A DNA stretch of 51,914 bases from Terriglobia bacterium (lineage in GTDB: Bacteria; Acidobacteriota; Terriglobia; JAJPHL01): contig JAJPHL010000008.1 of the NCBI GenBank assembly GCA_021325275.1, positions 1 to 51,914 on the forward strand, read 5' to 3'. Positions 33,808-40,685 of the stretch are shown here, in pieces. The number at the start of each line of letters is the position of its first letter. Within the stretch, counting starts at the first letter, position 1. The translations under genes and the position numbers were made by a program. The notes under the pieces are model-generated. The model saw only the letters and a list, made by a program, of their open reading frames with translations, was not told the origin of the DNA and made no database searches.

Positions 33808-34912
33808 AATTCTTCTTTTCCTCCATCAGTCTCACAAACTCGTCGAACAAATACCTCGAGTCATGCGGCCCCGGCGCGGCCTCGGGATGATACTGCACCG
33901 AAAACATCGGCAGCGTCCGGTGGCGGAATCCCTCCAGCGTCTGATCGTTCAGATTCATGTGCGTGATCTGCACCTCGCTGTCCTTCAGCGAATCGGGGTC
34001 GACGGCGAATCCGTGATTGTGCGACGTGATTTCCACGCGGCCCGTCAGCAGATTCTTCACCGGATGGTTGGATCCGCGATGGCCGAACTTCAGTTTGTAG
34101 GTCTTCCCGCCGAGCGCGAGTCCCAGCACTTGCTGGCCGAGACAGATTCCGAACACGGGTACGCGTCCGAGCAATTTGCGGACGTTTCCGATTTGCGTGT
34201 GCAACGGCTCGGGATCGCCGGGACCATTCGAGAGAAACACGCCGTCCGGTTTCAGCGCGAGCACGTCTTCCGCCGAGGTCAGCGACGGCACCACCGTCAC
34301 GCGGCAACCCGCCGAAACCAAGCGGCGCAAGATATTCAGCTTGATTCCGTAATCGAACGCGACCACATGCTTGGTGATTTCGCTGGTGCGATCTTCGGCC
34401 GGTGCGGTCCAATCGTATTGCTTCGGCGTCGAGACGCGCGTGGCCAGATCGAGGCCCGCCATCGAGGGAATCGCGCGGGCTTTCTCAATGAGGGCCTCGG
34501 CGTTCGTCTCAATCGTGGAGATGACGCCGCGCATCACGCCGCGCTCGCGCAAGTGGCGAACGATGGATCGCGTGTCCAGTTCCGAGATCACCGGAATTTT
34601 ATTTTTCCCGAGGAATTGGTCGGCGTGTTCCGTGCTGCGCCAGTTGCTGGTGATCGCGGAGAACTCGCGCACCACCAACCCTTCGATGTACGGCCGCGCC
34701 GACTCGTTGTCTTCCGGCGTGGTTCCGTAATTTCCGATTTGCGGATTCGTCAGGATGACAATCTGGCCGGAGTACGAGGGATCGGTGAAGACTTCCTGGT
34801 ATCCGGTGATGGCGGTGTTAAAAACAACTTCTCCGGCACATTCGCCTTGCGCGCCGTGCCCCTTACCCGTGTAGACCTTTCCGTCTTCCAGTGCCAGAGT
34901 GGCCTGCATCAT
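33806..34912 (-). CDS. carA: Carbamoyl phosphate synthase small subunit (glutaminase)
   Basis: Hydrolyses glutamine and passes ammonia to CarB. 368 residues: the N-terminal domain (GECAGEVVFNTAITGYQEV) and a class I amidotransferase domain with nucleophile C257 in FGICLGQQ and the His/Glu pair in SVQYHPEA (H342, E344). Tandem ATGs follow GAGG directly; the second (34909) gives a better spacing and either is possible. The stop codon lies on the edge of the inserted element that separates it from carB. The 70-base gap to lepB contains no obvious terminator. Confidence 0.96.
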   Translation of the reverse strand: MMQATLALEDGKVYTGKGHGAQGECAGEVVFNTAITGYQEVFTDPSYSGQIVILTNPQIGNYGTTPEDNESARPYIEGLVVREFSAITSNWRSTEHADQFLGKNKIPVISELDTRSIVRHLRERGVMRGVISTIETNAEALIEKARAIPSMAGLDLATRVSTPKQYDWTAPAEDRTSEITKHVVAFDYGIKLNILRRLVSAGCRVTVVPSLTSAEDVLALKPDGVFLSNGPGDPEPLHTQIGNVRKLLGRVPVFGICLGQQVLGLALGGKTYKLKFGHRGSNHPVKNLLTGRVEITSHNHGFAVDPDSLKDSEVQITHMNLNDQTLEGFRHRTLPMFSVQYHPEAAPGPHDSRYLFDEFVRLMEEKKN

Positions 34913-34981
34913 CCTCTTTCCGAATGGACGTGGGAACGGCTTTTAGTATAACGCGAGTTGCGGATTTTTCTACCGCACTTC

Positions 34982-35569
34982 TTACTGAACTCTGCCGAAA
35001 AACTTCATCGGCCAGTAGACGAGGACCGCCTTGCCGTAGATGTAGCTCCGCGCCACGGTGCCCCACGCGCGGCTGTCGTTGGAGGAATTGCGATGATCGC
35101 CCATCACGAAGTAGTGATCCGGTTCCACAATCACGGGCGGATAACTCTGGCGGTCGAAATACTCGGCGGCGACGTACGGCTCGGCCAGCGCCTTGCCATT
35201 GACCAAAACTTTTCCGCCGGAAATGCGAACGGTGTCGCCAGGCAATCCAATGACGCGCTTGATGTACGACTTCGAGGGATCGAGCGGATACCAGAAAACG
35301 ATCACGTCACCTTGCTGGATGGTTTCAAACTTGTAGACGAACTTGTTGATGAAGATCCGCTCCTGATCGTAGAGCTGCGGCATCATGCTGGTGCCTTCGA
35401 CCTTCACCGGCTGATAGAGGAACACGATGAAGACGCCGGCGATGAACAGCGAAACCACCAGGTCGCGCGCCCAAGCCTTCAGGTTGAAGAAGGAATCGCT
35501 CGATTGCGGCGGCGATGGTACGACCGGTTCGGCGACGGGAGTCTCGCCGGAAATGGGTGTTTCGTCCAT
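34982..35569 (-). CDS. lepB: Signal peptidase I
   Basis: Inner-membrane serine peptidase that removes signal peptides. 195 residues with a short proline-rich cytoplasmic start, one membrane helix (about residues 37-52), the catalytic S61 in VEGTSMMPQL and K104 in YIKRVIGLPGD, and the C-terminal box GDHRNSSNDSRAWG. The start at MDETPISGET is chosen because the upstream extension is not conserved. It is followed by carA on the same strand. It lies next to the GGCAAAA-type palindrome. Confidence 0.95.
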   Translation of the reverse strand: MDETPISGETPVAEPVVPSPPQSSDSFFNLKAWARDLVVSLFIAGVFIVFLYQPVKVEGTSMMPQLYDQERIFINKFVYKFETIQQGDVIVFWYPLDPSKSYIKRVIGLPGDTVRISGGKVLVNGKALAEPYVAAEYFDRQSYPPVIVEPDHYFVMGDHRNSSNDSRAWGTVARSYIYGKAVLVYWPMKFFGRVQ

Positions 35570-35655
35570 GCTTCTTTCTAGGAATCTACCATAGGATCGG
35601 ACGCGTTCCAAGAGGCGCGGTTAGCAGGCGAGGTTCGCAGGAGGCGGAAGGGCGA

Positions 35656-35857
35656 AATCAAAAATGAAAAATCAAAAGGCAAAAGGCAAAAGGCAAAAGG
35701 CAAAAGGCAAAAGGCAAAAGGCAAAAGGCAAAAGGGACCGACCTGACGGCGACGTAGCCTGGGCCGGATCATCGGCCGGCCACCGGCGCGGCATCGCATC
35801 CATGGCCACGGGCCCTCACTTTTGCCTTTTGATTTTTGCCTTTTGATTTTTGATTTC
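35656..35857. repeat. Large palindrome with (GGCAAAA)n arm, copy 1; fills the lepB upstream gap
   Basis: The left arm (35656-35735) is ATCAAAA-rich sequence followed by about eight tandem copies of the heptamer GGCAAAA; the right arm (35819-35857) reads CTTTTGCCTTTTGATTTTTG onward and is its inverted counterpart. An 83-base GC-rich loop separates them. The gap 35570-35937 holds nothing else except the hairpin that follows. Frames through the repeat give KAKGKRQ or FCLLPFA repeats with no start context, so I do not call a gene. A second copy lies at 40557-40661. Confidence 0.85.
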
Positions 35858-35859
35858 CC

Positions 35860-35886
35860 GGTAGTGGTGCTTAAAGCACCACTACC
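35860..35886. repeat. 12-bp perfect hairpin (possible terminator)
   Basis: GGTAGTGGTGCT-TAA-AGCACCACTACC folds as a perfect 12-bp stem with a 3-base loop, 51 bases before the next gene and directly after the repeat above. No T run follows on the plus strand. It could be a REP-like element or a terminator read from either side. Confidence 0.7.
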
Positions 35887-35937
35887 TGATTCCCTTTCCC
35901 CCCTGATGCCAGAACAATTCTGAGGTAGAATGTTCCC

Positions 35938-36300
35938 ATGCCTTCATACCGAGTCCATTATCTGAAGGATCAGGCGGCCATCGATCGCTTTCGTAGTTTG
36001 CCGCCCGCCGACGGCGCCACCAACGTCAAGCCCAAGGATTACATCCCGGCGTGCGAGATCGAAGCGCCCAACGAGTACGCCTTGTGGCGCGCGCTGCAAG
36101 GCGAAAACGCGAAGGAGCGCAACTTGCGCCCGCTCGGCGTGGGTGACGTGCTCGAAGTGATCACCGCGGAGGGTCCCAGTAAGCCCCGCGTCTGTCGATA
36201 CTCGGGATTTGACGACGCGGTCTGGTTCGTGTTCGAACCGCGCGAGAAAAAGGGTGCCGCCATCTCGGTCCTGGCCGAAAGCGCACCGGTGCCGGCGTAG
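35938..36300 (+). CDS. Hypothetical protein, 120 aa
   Basis: I do not recognise this protein. It starts MPSYRVHYLKDQAAIDRFRS, has KPKDYIPACEIEAPNEYALW in the middle and a GVGDVLEVI segment, and ends in VLAESAPVPA. It has no membrane helix and no cysteine motif beyond single residues. Codon use fits its neighbours, the frame is clean and it stands alone between two repeat-rich gaps, so it is probably a real soluble protein of a lineage-specific family. The 219 bases after it hold the leader of the RNA-binding protein. Confidence 0.7.
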   Translation: MPSYRVHYLKDQAAIDRFRSLPPADGATNVKPKDYIPACEIEAPNEYALWRALQGENAKERNLRPLGVGDVLEVITAEGPSKPRVCRYSGFDDAVWFVFEPREKKGAAISVLAESAPVPA

Positions 36301-36519
36301 CGTTACTTCCCGCAGGCGGAAAACTCCCTGATTGAGGTACCCCTTCCAGCCAGCCCAGACCGATACTTTCAGTCATTTGATCGTGTCCTATGATATGCTG
36401 GGGTTGGATTTTGATGATACGTCGCTTGCTCTTCTGCCCGTTTGCAACCGGCCGATTCGACTTTCGGAAAAATCTGCACGAGAACATCCGCCGCGCAACT
36501 TTTTAGGAGACGCCCCTGC

Positions 36520-36885
36520 ATGGCAAACATTTTTGTCGGCAACATGAGCTTTCAGACTGACGAGGCCGAATTGCGCGCCTTGTTCGAACCCTACGGTGAG
36601 ATTACTCGCGTGCACATCCCAACGGATCGCGACACCGGCCGCGCTCGCGGCTTTGCGTTCGTCGAGATGGCCGATGCAACCGCTGCCGCCAACGCGATCA
36701 CGGCGTTGAACGGCCGGGAATTGGGCGGCCGGCAACTGCGCATCAACGAAGCGCAGCCCAAGGGTGAACGCTCCGGCGGCGGTGGCGGCGGTGGTGGACG
36801 CGGCGGCCGTGGCGGTCGCGGCGGCGGATACTCTCGCGACGACTATCGCGGAGCCGCGCGCCAACCGCGCGAGCCGCGCTGGTAG
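36520..36885 (+). CDS. RRM-domain RNA-binding protein with glycine-rich tail
   Basis: A 121-residue protein with a single RRM: RNP2 is IFVGNM (4-9) and RNP1 is RGFAFVEM (43-50), with ELGGRQLRINEA closing the domain near residue 80. The tail is G/R-rich (RGGRGGRGGGYSRDDY), like cyanobacterial and plant cold-inducible RNA-binding proteins. AGGAG precedes the ATG by nine bases. The 219-base leader could hold a temperature-responsive element, but I see no specific motif. Likely an RNA chaperone. Confidence 0.93.
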   Translation: MANIFVGNMSFQTDEAELRALFEPYGEITRVHIPTDRDTGRARGFAFVEMADATAAANAITALNGRELGGRQLRINEAQPKGERSGGGGGGGGRGGRGGRGGGYSRDDYRGAARQPREPRW

Positions 36886-36942
36886 ATTTTCGCGATCATT
36901 CTTTCCCCGAGAGAACGCACAAGCGATAGGTGTGTCTTGTTG

Positions 36943-36971
36943 GGAGTGCGGCGGCTTGCCGCAGCAACTCC
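36943..36971. terminator. GC-rich hairpin between convergent genes
   Basis: TGCGGC pairs with GCCGCA over a 5-base loop and GGAG with CTCC outside a small bulge. It lies between the RRM gene and the convergent DUF3106-like gene, whose stop is 5 bases away. No T run follows, so termination is inferred; the sequence also looks like an interspersed repeat unit. Confidence 0.45.
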
Positions 36972-36975
36972 AAAA

Positions 36976-37677
36976 CTAGCGCAGATTTGCGGAAAGATCT
37001 TTCAACAACTGCTGCTCGCGCGGCGTAAACGACTTCTGAAATTCAGCGTCGTTGAAGCGCTTTTCGCGCTCGGCCGGCGTCATTTGAGAGAGCGAGTGGA
37101 ATTCCGCGCGGATCGCTTGTTGCCGCTCCGGCGGTAAATGTTTCCAGCGCGGAAAAACTTCGCGGATCCGGTCGCGGTTCTCCGGCGCCATCGAGTTGAC
37201 AATGTCGAAGCGATCGCGCATTTGTTGGCGCTGCTCCGGCGTCATTGCCGCGTATCGTTCCAGCCGTTCGCGCAAGGCCGCCTGACGATCGGGCGGCATG
37301 CGCATGAAATGCGGATCGCTGGCCAGCGCCCGGTTGCGTTCCTCGGGCGACATCGCGGCCAGCGTGTCGAACATCGGAGGAAAGCCGCGCATCCCGCTGG
37401 CGCCCTTCGGTCCGCCCGGTCCACCGGGAGGACGCAGGCTCGAGCGCATTTCCGCGCCGGGTCCCGTAGCGCCGGACATTCCTGGCGCGCCGAAACGGCC
37501 TGGCGCGCCGAACCGGCCGCCCCAACGTTGGTCGAAATGATGCGGACGCTTTTCGATCGTAGATCCCGTTGCCCCGGTGGCTTGCGGCGTGGGCGGCGGC
37601 GCGTCCTGACACACGGTGAACGGAGCCGCCAGAAGCAGCGTTGCGCAGAGCGTCGGAATGTGGGCGCGTAACTTCAT
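36976..37677 (-). CDS. Secreted DUF3106-like protein
   Basis: A 233-residue protein with a signal peptide (LCATLLLAAPFTVCQ), a proline- and glycine-rich linker (residues 27-95, with repeated GRFGAPG) and a C-terminal helical region of repeats: LAAMSPEERNRAL, YAAMTPEQRQQMRDRF, NSMAPENRDRIREVF and HLPPERQQAIRAEF. These match DUF3106. It is the last gene of the sigma/anti-sigma operon; its start ATG overlaps the anti-sigma stop by one base. It may be a periplasmic sensor or effector for the sigma pair, but that is inferred from context. Confidence 0.78.
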   Translation of the reverse strand: MKLRAHIPTLCATLLLAAPFTVCQDAPPPTPQATGATGSTIEKRPHHFDQRWGGRFGAPGRFGAPGMSGATGPGAEMRSSLRPPGGPGGPKGASGMRGFPPMFDTLAAMSPEERNRALASDPHFMRMPPDRQAALRERLERYAAMTPEQRQQMRDRFDIVNSMAPENRDRIREVFPRWKHLPPERQQAIRAEFHSLSQMTPAEREKRFNDAEFQKSFTPREQQLLKDLSANLR

Positions 37678-38183
37678 TACATTTTGTCGTGAGCCGTCTT
37701 CGCCGTGTTGGCCGTCTTCATGTCTTGAATCACTTCAAAATCGGCCAGCATGTCGAAGTCTTCCACCACCGGCATCAGTTCATCGACCTTAGGATTCGGA
37801 CGCGCGGGATTGCTGATCGCCTGCTTCGGGGCGACGACATTCACATCCGGGCGTGACGTCCAAACGGCCAGCGATCCCACGGCCACAACCGCGGCGAAGG
37901 CCGCGACGGCCGCCGGTTGCGCGAGCCATGCGAAGGCGCGCTTCCAATTCCACTCGAACGATTCCTCTTCCGCAATGCGGGCCCGCAAACGCGCGTTAAA
38001 CCACGGCGAAATCTCGGGCGTTTCCCAATCTTCCAGCACCGCCGACACCGCGCGGAACCCTTCCGCCCGGCGGCGGCATCCTTCGCACACCGCGAAATGA
38101 CCTTCAGCCGACGCACGATCGCCCGGGGCCAAGCGGCCGGCGGCGTAATCGAGCATCAACGTTTCGATTTGGCTGCAGTTCAT
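37677..38183 (-). CDS. Membrane-bound anti-sigma factor (zf-HC2)
   Basis: A 168-residue protein. The N-terminus carries the zinc-binding anti-sigma pattern: C3, then H29-x3-C33-x2-C36 in EGHFAVCEGC. One membrane helix lies around AAVAAFAAVVAVGSLAVW (residues 91-108). The C-terminal 60 residues are periplasmic and contain ISNPARPNPKVDELMPVVED. It sits 20 bases behind the sigma gene, as usual for ECF systems, and should hold the sigma factor inactive. It overlaps the DUF3106-like gene. Confidence 0.88.
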   Translation of the reverse strand: MNCSQIETLMLDYAAGRLAPGDRASAEGHFAVCEGCRRRAEGFRAVSAVLEDWETPEISPWFNARLRARIAEEESFEWNWKRAFAWLAQPAAVAAFAAVVAVGSLAVWTSRPDVNVVAPKQAISNPARPNPKVDELMPVVEDFDMLADFEVIQDMKTANTAKTAHDKM

Positions 38184-38203
38184 AAGCTCACCTCACACTT
38201 TAC

Positions 38204-38824
38204 TTACTCTGACGCAGTCGCGGCCGAAGGCGCCGCAAAGCGACTCAGTTTCTCGCGTAGCGTTTCATACGCGCGAAACAACAGCGACTTTACCGCCGAC
38301 TCCGAACATCCCAGCGCCTCGGCGATCTGCTTGTAGTCGAGCTCGTGATACTTGTGCATCAGCACCGCGGCTCGTTGTTTCCCCGGCAGCGCCATCACCG
38401 CGCCGCGAATCTCGCGCACTTCGCTCGACTCCACCAAATACGTTTCGATCGTCGGCCGCGTGTCGCCCACGTCGAGCGGGCTATCGTCGTGGAGACCGTC
38501 GGAGCCGCCGGCTCCGGTGTATCCCGCGTCCAAGCTTTGCACAGCGCGTTCCTTGCGGCCGTCGCGGAGTGCGTTCAGTGCGATGTGAGTGGCGATGCGG
38601 AACAACCAAGTGGTGAAGCGCGCGCTCGGCTCGTATCCGGTGCGGGCCCGGTAGACTCGCAAGAAAACGTCCTGAGCCAACTCCTCCGCCGCTGCGGAGT
38701 TCTGCACCATCCGTTGAATGAACTTCACAACGGGCGTGCGATATTTCTCGAGAAGAATGTCGAACGAAGCTTCGTCGCCGGCTTTGACGCGAAGCATCAG
38801 TTCTGCATCAGTCTCAAGAGCCAT
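38204..38824 (-). CDS. ECF RNA polymerase sigma factor (RpoE-like)
   Basis: A 206-residue sigma-70 family protein. Region 2 is visible at FDILLEKYRTPVVKFIQRM and EELAQDVFLRVYRA, with FTTWLFRIATHIALNALR; region 4 follows as LPGKQRAAVLMHKYHELDY and IAEALGCSESAVKSLLFRAY. The ATG at 38824 starts MALETDAELML; GAGGAG is 13 bases away, and an in-frame GTG at 38833 is closer to it, so the start may be nine bases earlier. The upstream leader has GAAGTT and AACTTC inverted words that might be part of its own promoter. Confidence 0.92.
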   Translation of the reverse strand: MALETDAELMLRVKAGDEASFDILLEKYRTPVVKFIQRMVQNSAAAEELAQDVFLRVYRARTGYEPSARFTTWLFRIATHIALNALRDGRKERAVQSLDAGYTGAGGSDGLHDDSPLDVGDTRPTIETYLVESSEVREIRGAVMALPGKQRAAVLMHKYHELDYKQIAEALGCSESAVKSLLFRAYETLREKLSRFAAPSAATASE

Positions 38825-38957
38825 CGCTCTCACATCTCCTCTAACCCCGTTAGGCCTAAGAAGTTGCATTCGTGAACTTCTCCGGTCCGGGGCAATAATC
38901 GAACGATCATCGCACGGCTGGCACGGACGTTAACTTGCTGAGCTACCTAAATTTACA

Positions 38958-39524
38958 TCAAAACTGGACCTTTGGGACCTCGCGGCTCTGGCCCTCGGCC
39001 TTAAAGTAAGCGTCGTTCCGCTGAAATCCACTCATGCTGGCCACAATGCTGTTGGGAAACAATTGAATATACGTGTTATAGCGCTGCACGGCGTCGTTGT
39101 ACTTGCGCCGCTCCACGGAAATCCGGTTCTCCGTGCCGGAGAGCTCGTCCTGTAGCCGGATGAAGTTCTCATTCGCCTTTAGATTGGGATAGTTCTCGAC
39201 CACGACAAGAAGTCGACCCAAGGCTCCGGTGAGTTGCTCGTTGGCGGCAATGCGATCCTGCGGGGCCTTGGCGTTCAGCAATCCGGCACGGGCGTTGGCC
39301 ACATCGGAAATGGCCTTTTCCTCATGCGTGGCGAAACCCTTGACGGTGGAGACCAGGTTGGGGATCAAATCGGCACGGCGCTCCAGCGCAACGTCGACTT
39401 GCGCCCAAGAGGATCGAATGGCCTCTTGCATGGTCACCATTTCATTGCGTTTGCCGACGTATGACGAGCCCACTGCGGCCACCAAAACCACCAGCACGAT
39501 CACAGCGATTAAAAGTGCTTTCAT
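38958..39524 (-). CDS. LemA family protein
   Basis: A 188-residue protein with one N-terminal membrane helix (LLIAVIVLVVLVAAVGSSYV) and a long helical bundle: SWAQVDVALERRADLIPNL, VKGFATHEEKAI, YPNLKANENFIRLQDELSG and NRISVERRKYNDAVQRYN. These define the LemA family, whose role is unclear. LemA genes are often beside TPM-domain genes, as here, though a 318-base palindrome-rich gap separates them. Confidence 0.93.
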   Translation of the reverse strand: MKALLIAVIVLVVLVAAVGSSYVGKRNEMVTMQEAIRSSWAQVDVALERRADLIPNLVSTVKGFATHEEKAISDVANARAGLLNAKAPQDRIAANEQLTGALGRLLVVVENYPNLKANENFIRLQDELSGTENRISVERRKYNDAVQRYNTYIQLFPNSIVASMSGFQRNDAYFKAEGQSREVPKVQF

Positions 39525-39620
39525 TGTGTCCTTTTCTTGATCGCTTCGCGCGCGCTGCTACGCAAACGCGCTGCGCTCGGGCCGCGGGCGCCCTTTGAGT
39601 TGATATTGTAGCAGAACGAG

Positions 39621-39830
39621 CTGTCAGAACCGTCTACTGTAGCGGACGATCGCGTCTCAGTTTGAATTTCTAGCGGCTCCGCCTCGCAGGAAGGTGGCTG
39701 CAGTCCGCCGGAAAGGCAAAGCCTTTCCGCACAAAGTAGCGGCGAAGCCGCTAGAAACTCAAACTGACCTCCACTACCAGCGGACGGGTCGCGGCATGCA
39801 CCCATTCGCTACCGCGAATGGTTCTGACAG
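39621..39830. repeat. Nested inverted repeat filling the LemA-TPM gap
   Basis: Three layers are visible. The outer layer CTGTCAGAACC (39621-39631) pairs with GGTTCTGACAG (39820-39830). The middle layer, 27 bases at 39657-39683 and 39741-39767, matches with 2 mismatches and includes TTCTAGCGGCT. The centre is GGAAAGGC-AAA-GCCTTTCC (39710-39728). The inner element is also flanked by a rough direct repeat, AGCGGACGATCGCG and AGCGGACGGGTCGCG. No ORF of interest is in the gap 39525-39842. Confidence 0.8.
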
Positions 39831-39842
39831 TCGCGACACTGC

Positions 39843-40661
39843 TCAGAAATCCCCGGACGCCCCCCCGCCTCCGCTATCGCCACCGCCGAATCCTTCGAAC
39901 CCGCCTCCACCACCGCCGCTGCCGCCTCCGCCGCCACCTCCGCTCCAACCACCGCCGCCAAATCCTCCGCCGCCGCCCCAAAACCAAAATCCCGAGCGCG
40001 AGAGGAAAATCAAAATGATGATGATGAAGATGACGATCTGGATCCAACTAATGCTGGAGCTCGATCGGCCGCGCCGTTGCCCGGACACCGGCGGCGGCGC
40101 GTTCGCATCAATCGTGACGCCGCTTTTCTCCGCCACGCGCTGCGCCAGCAGCAGCACGCCGGCGTTGAGGCTCGCGCCCCAATGTCCCTGCGACAATTCC
40201 GGCTTCATCGCGCGCAACACGCTGCCGTCAAAGCCGTCGGGCAGGAGCGGCTCCAGGCCATAGCCGATTTCGAGGCGCGTCTTGCGATCCTGCACCACGA
40301 TCAGCATCAAAGCGCCTTTGTTGTCCTTGCGCCCGATTCCCCAGGCGCGATAGAGCGAGTTGGCGTAATCCTCAATCGGCTCGCCGTCGAGAGATTTGAT
40401 CGTGACGACGGTGACTTGCGCGGCGGTCTTGCGGTCGAGCTGGACGCACAAGGCTTCCAGTTGCTGCTTCGACGCGGCGTCGATCACGCCGGCAAAGTCG
40501 TTCACGTAGGCAGTTGCGTGGAGAGAGTTGATCGGCTCGGAGGAAAGAAAAACGGGCGGCAAAAGGCAAAAGGCAAAAGTCAAAAGGCAAAAGTATGGAT
40601 GTCGGGCTGCGCCCTCCGGCCTTTTGCCTTTTGCCTCTTGCCTTTTGCCTTTTGCCTTCAT
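39843..40661 (-). CDS. TPM-domain (YgcG-like) membrane protein with a repeat-derived signal peptide
   Basis: A 272-residue protein. The TPM domain runs from YVNDFAGVIDAASKQQLE through TAAQVTVVTIKSLDGEP, YRAWGIGRKDNKGALMLIVV and RLEIGYGLEPLLPDGF. A membrane helix (IVIFIIIILIFL) and a very glycine-rich tail of about 45 residues follow. The first ~40 residues, MKAKGKRQEAKGKR then YFCLLTFAFCLLPP, are encoded entirely by the palindrome at 40557-40661: a basic region followed by a hydrophobic region, i.e. a workable export signal. AGAGGG six bases before the ATG supports this start, 24 bases behind the TolC stop. The protein may act with LemA; the function of the family is not settled. Confidence 0.88.
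   Translation of the reverse strand: MKAKGKRQEAKGKRPEGAARHPYFCLLTFAFCLLPPVFLSSEPINSLHATAYVNDFAGVIDAASKQQLEALCVQLDRKTAAQVTVVTIKSLDGEPIEDYANSLYRAWGIGRKDNKGALMLIVVQDRKTRLEIGYGLEPLLPDGFDGSVLRAMKPELSQGHWGASLNAGVLLLAQRVAEKSGVTIDANAPPPVSGQRRGRSSSSISWIQIVIFIIIILIFLSRSGFWFWGGGGGFGGGGWSGGGGGGGSGGGGGGFEGFGGGDSGGGGASGDF
40557..40661. repeat. GGCAAAA-type palindrome, copy 2, inside the TPM gene
   Basis: The left arm 40557-40593 (GGCGGCAAAAGGCAAAAGGC onward) and right arm 40618-40659 (GGCCTTTTGCCTTTTGCCTC onward) are inverted copies around a 24-base loop. It shares its unit with the copy at 35656-35857. Here the repeat is translated as the N-terminus of the TPM protein and begins at its start codon. Confidence 0.88.
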
Positions 40662-40685
40662 TTTTTCCCTCTCATTTTTTCCTTC

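Noticed and set aside
33355-33818. Target-site duplication around the carAB element
   Set aside because: Flanks (AAAATG on one side, AATTCTT on the other) share no more than 2-3 bases, so no duplication can be claimed.
33769-33966. Small plus-strand ORF starting [12 protein letters not shown]
   Set aside because: It is the complement of the element's terminal repeat and of carA; no homology.
35578-35799. Small protein with repeated FCLLPFA (minus strand)
   Set aside because: It is only the translation of the GGCAAAA repeat; no ribosome binding site or conserved part follows, unlike the TPM case at 40661.
35656-35857. CRISPR-like tandem array
   Set aside because: The units are 7 bases without spacers and form one arm of a palindrome; there are no cas genes.
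36301-36519. Riboswitch or thermosensor ahead of the RRM gene
   Set aside because: The leader is 219 bases long, but I could not identify a conserved riboswitch core or a clear hairpin masking the ribosome binding site.
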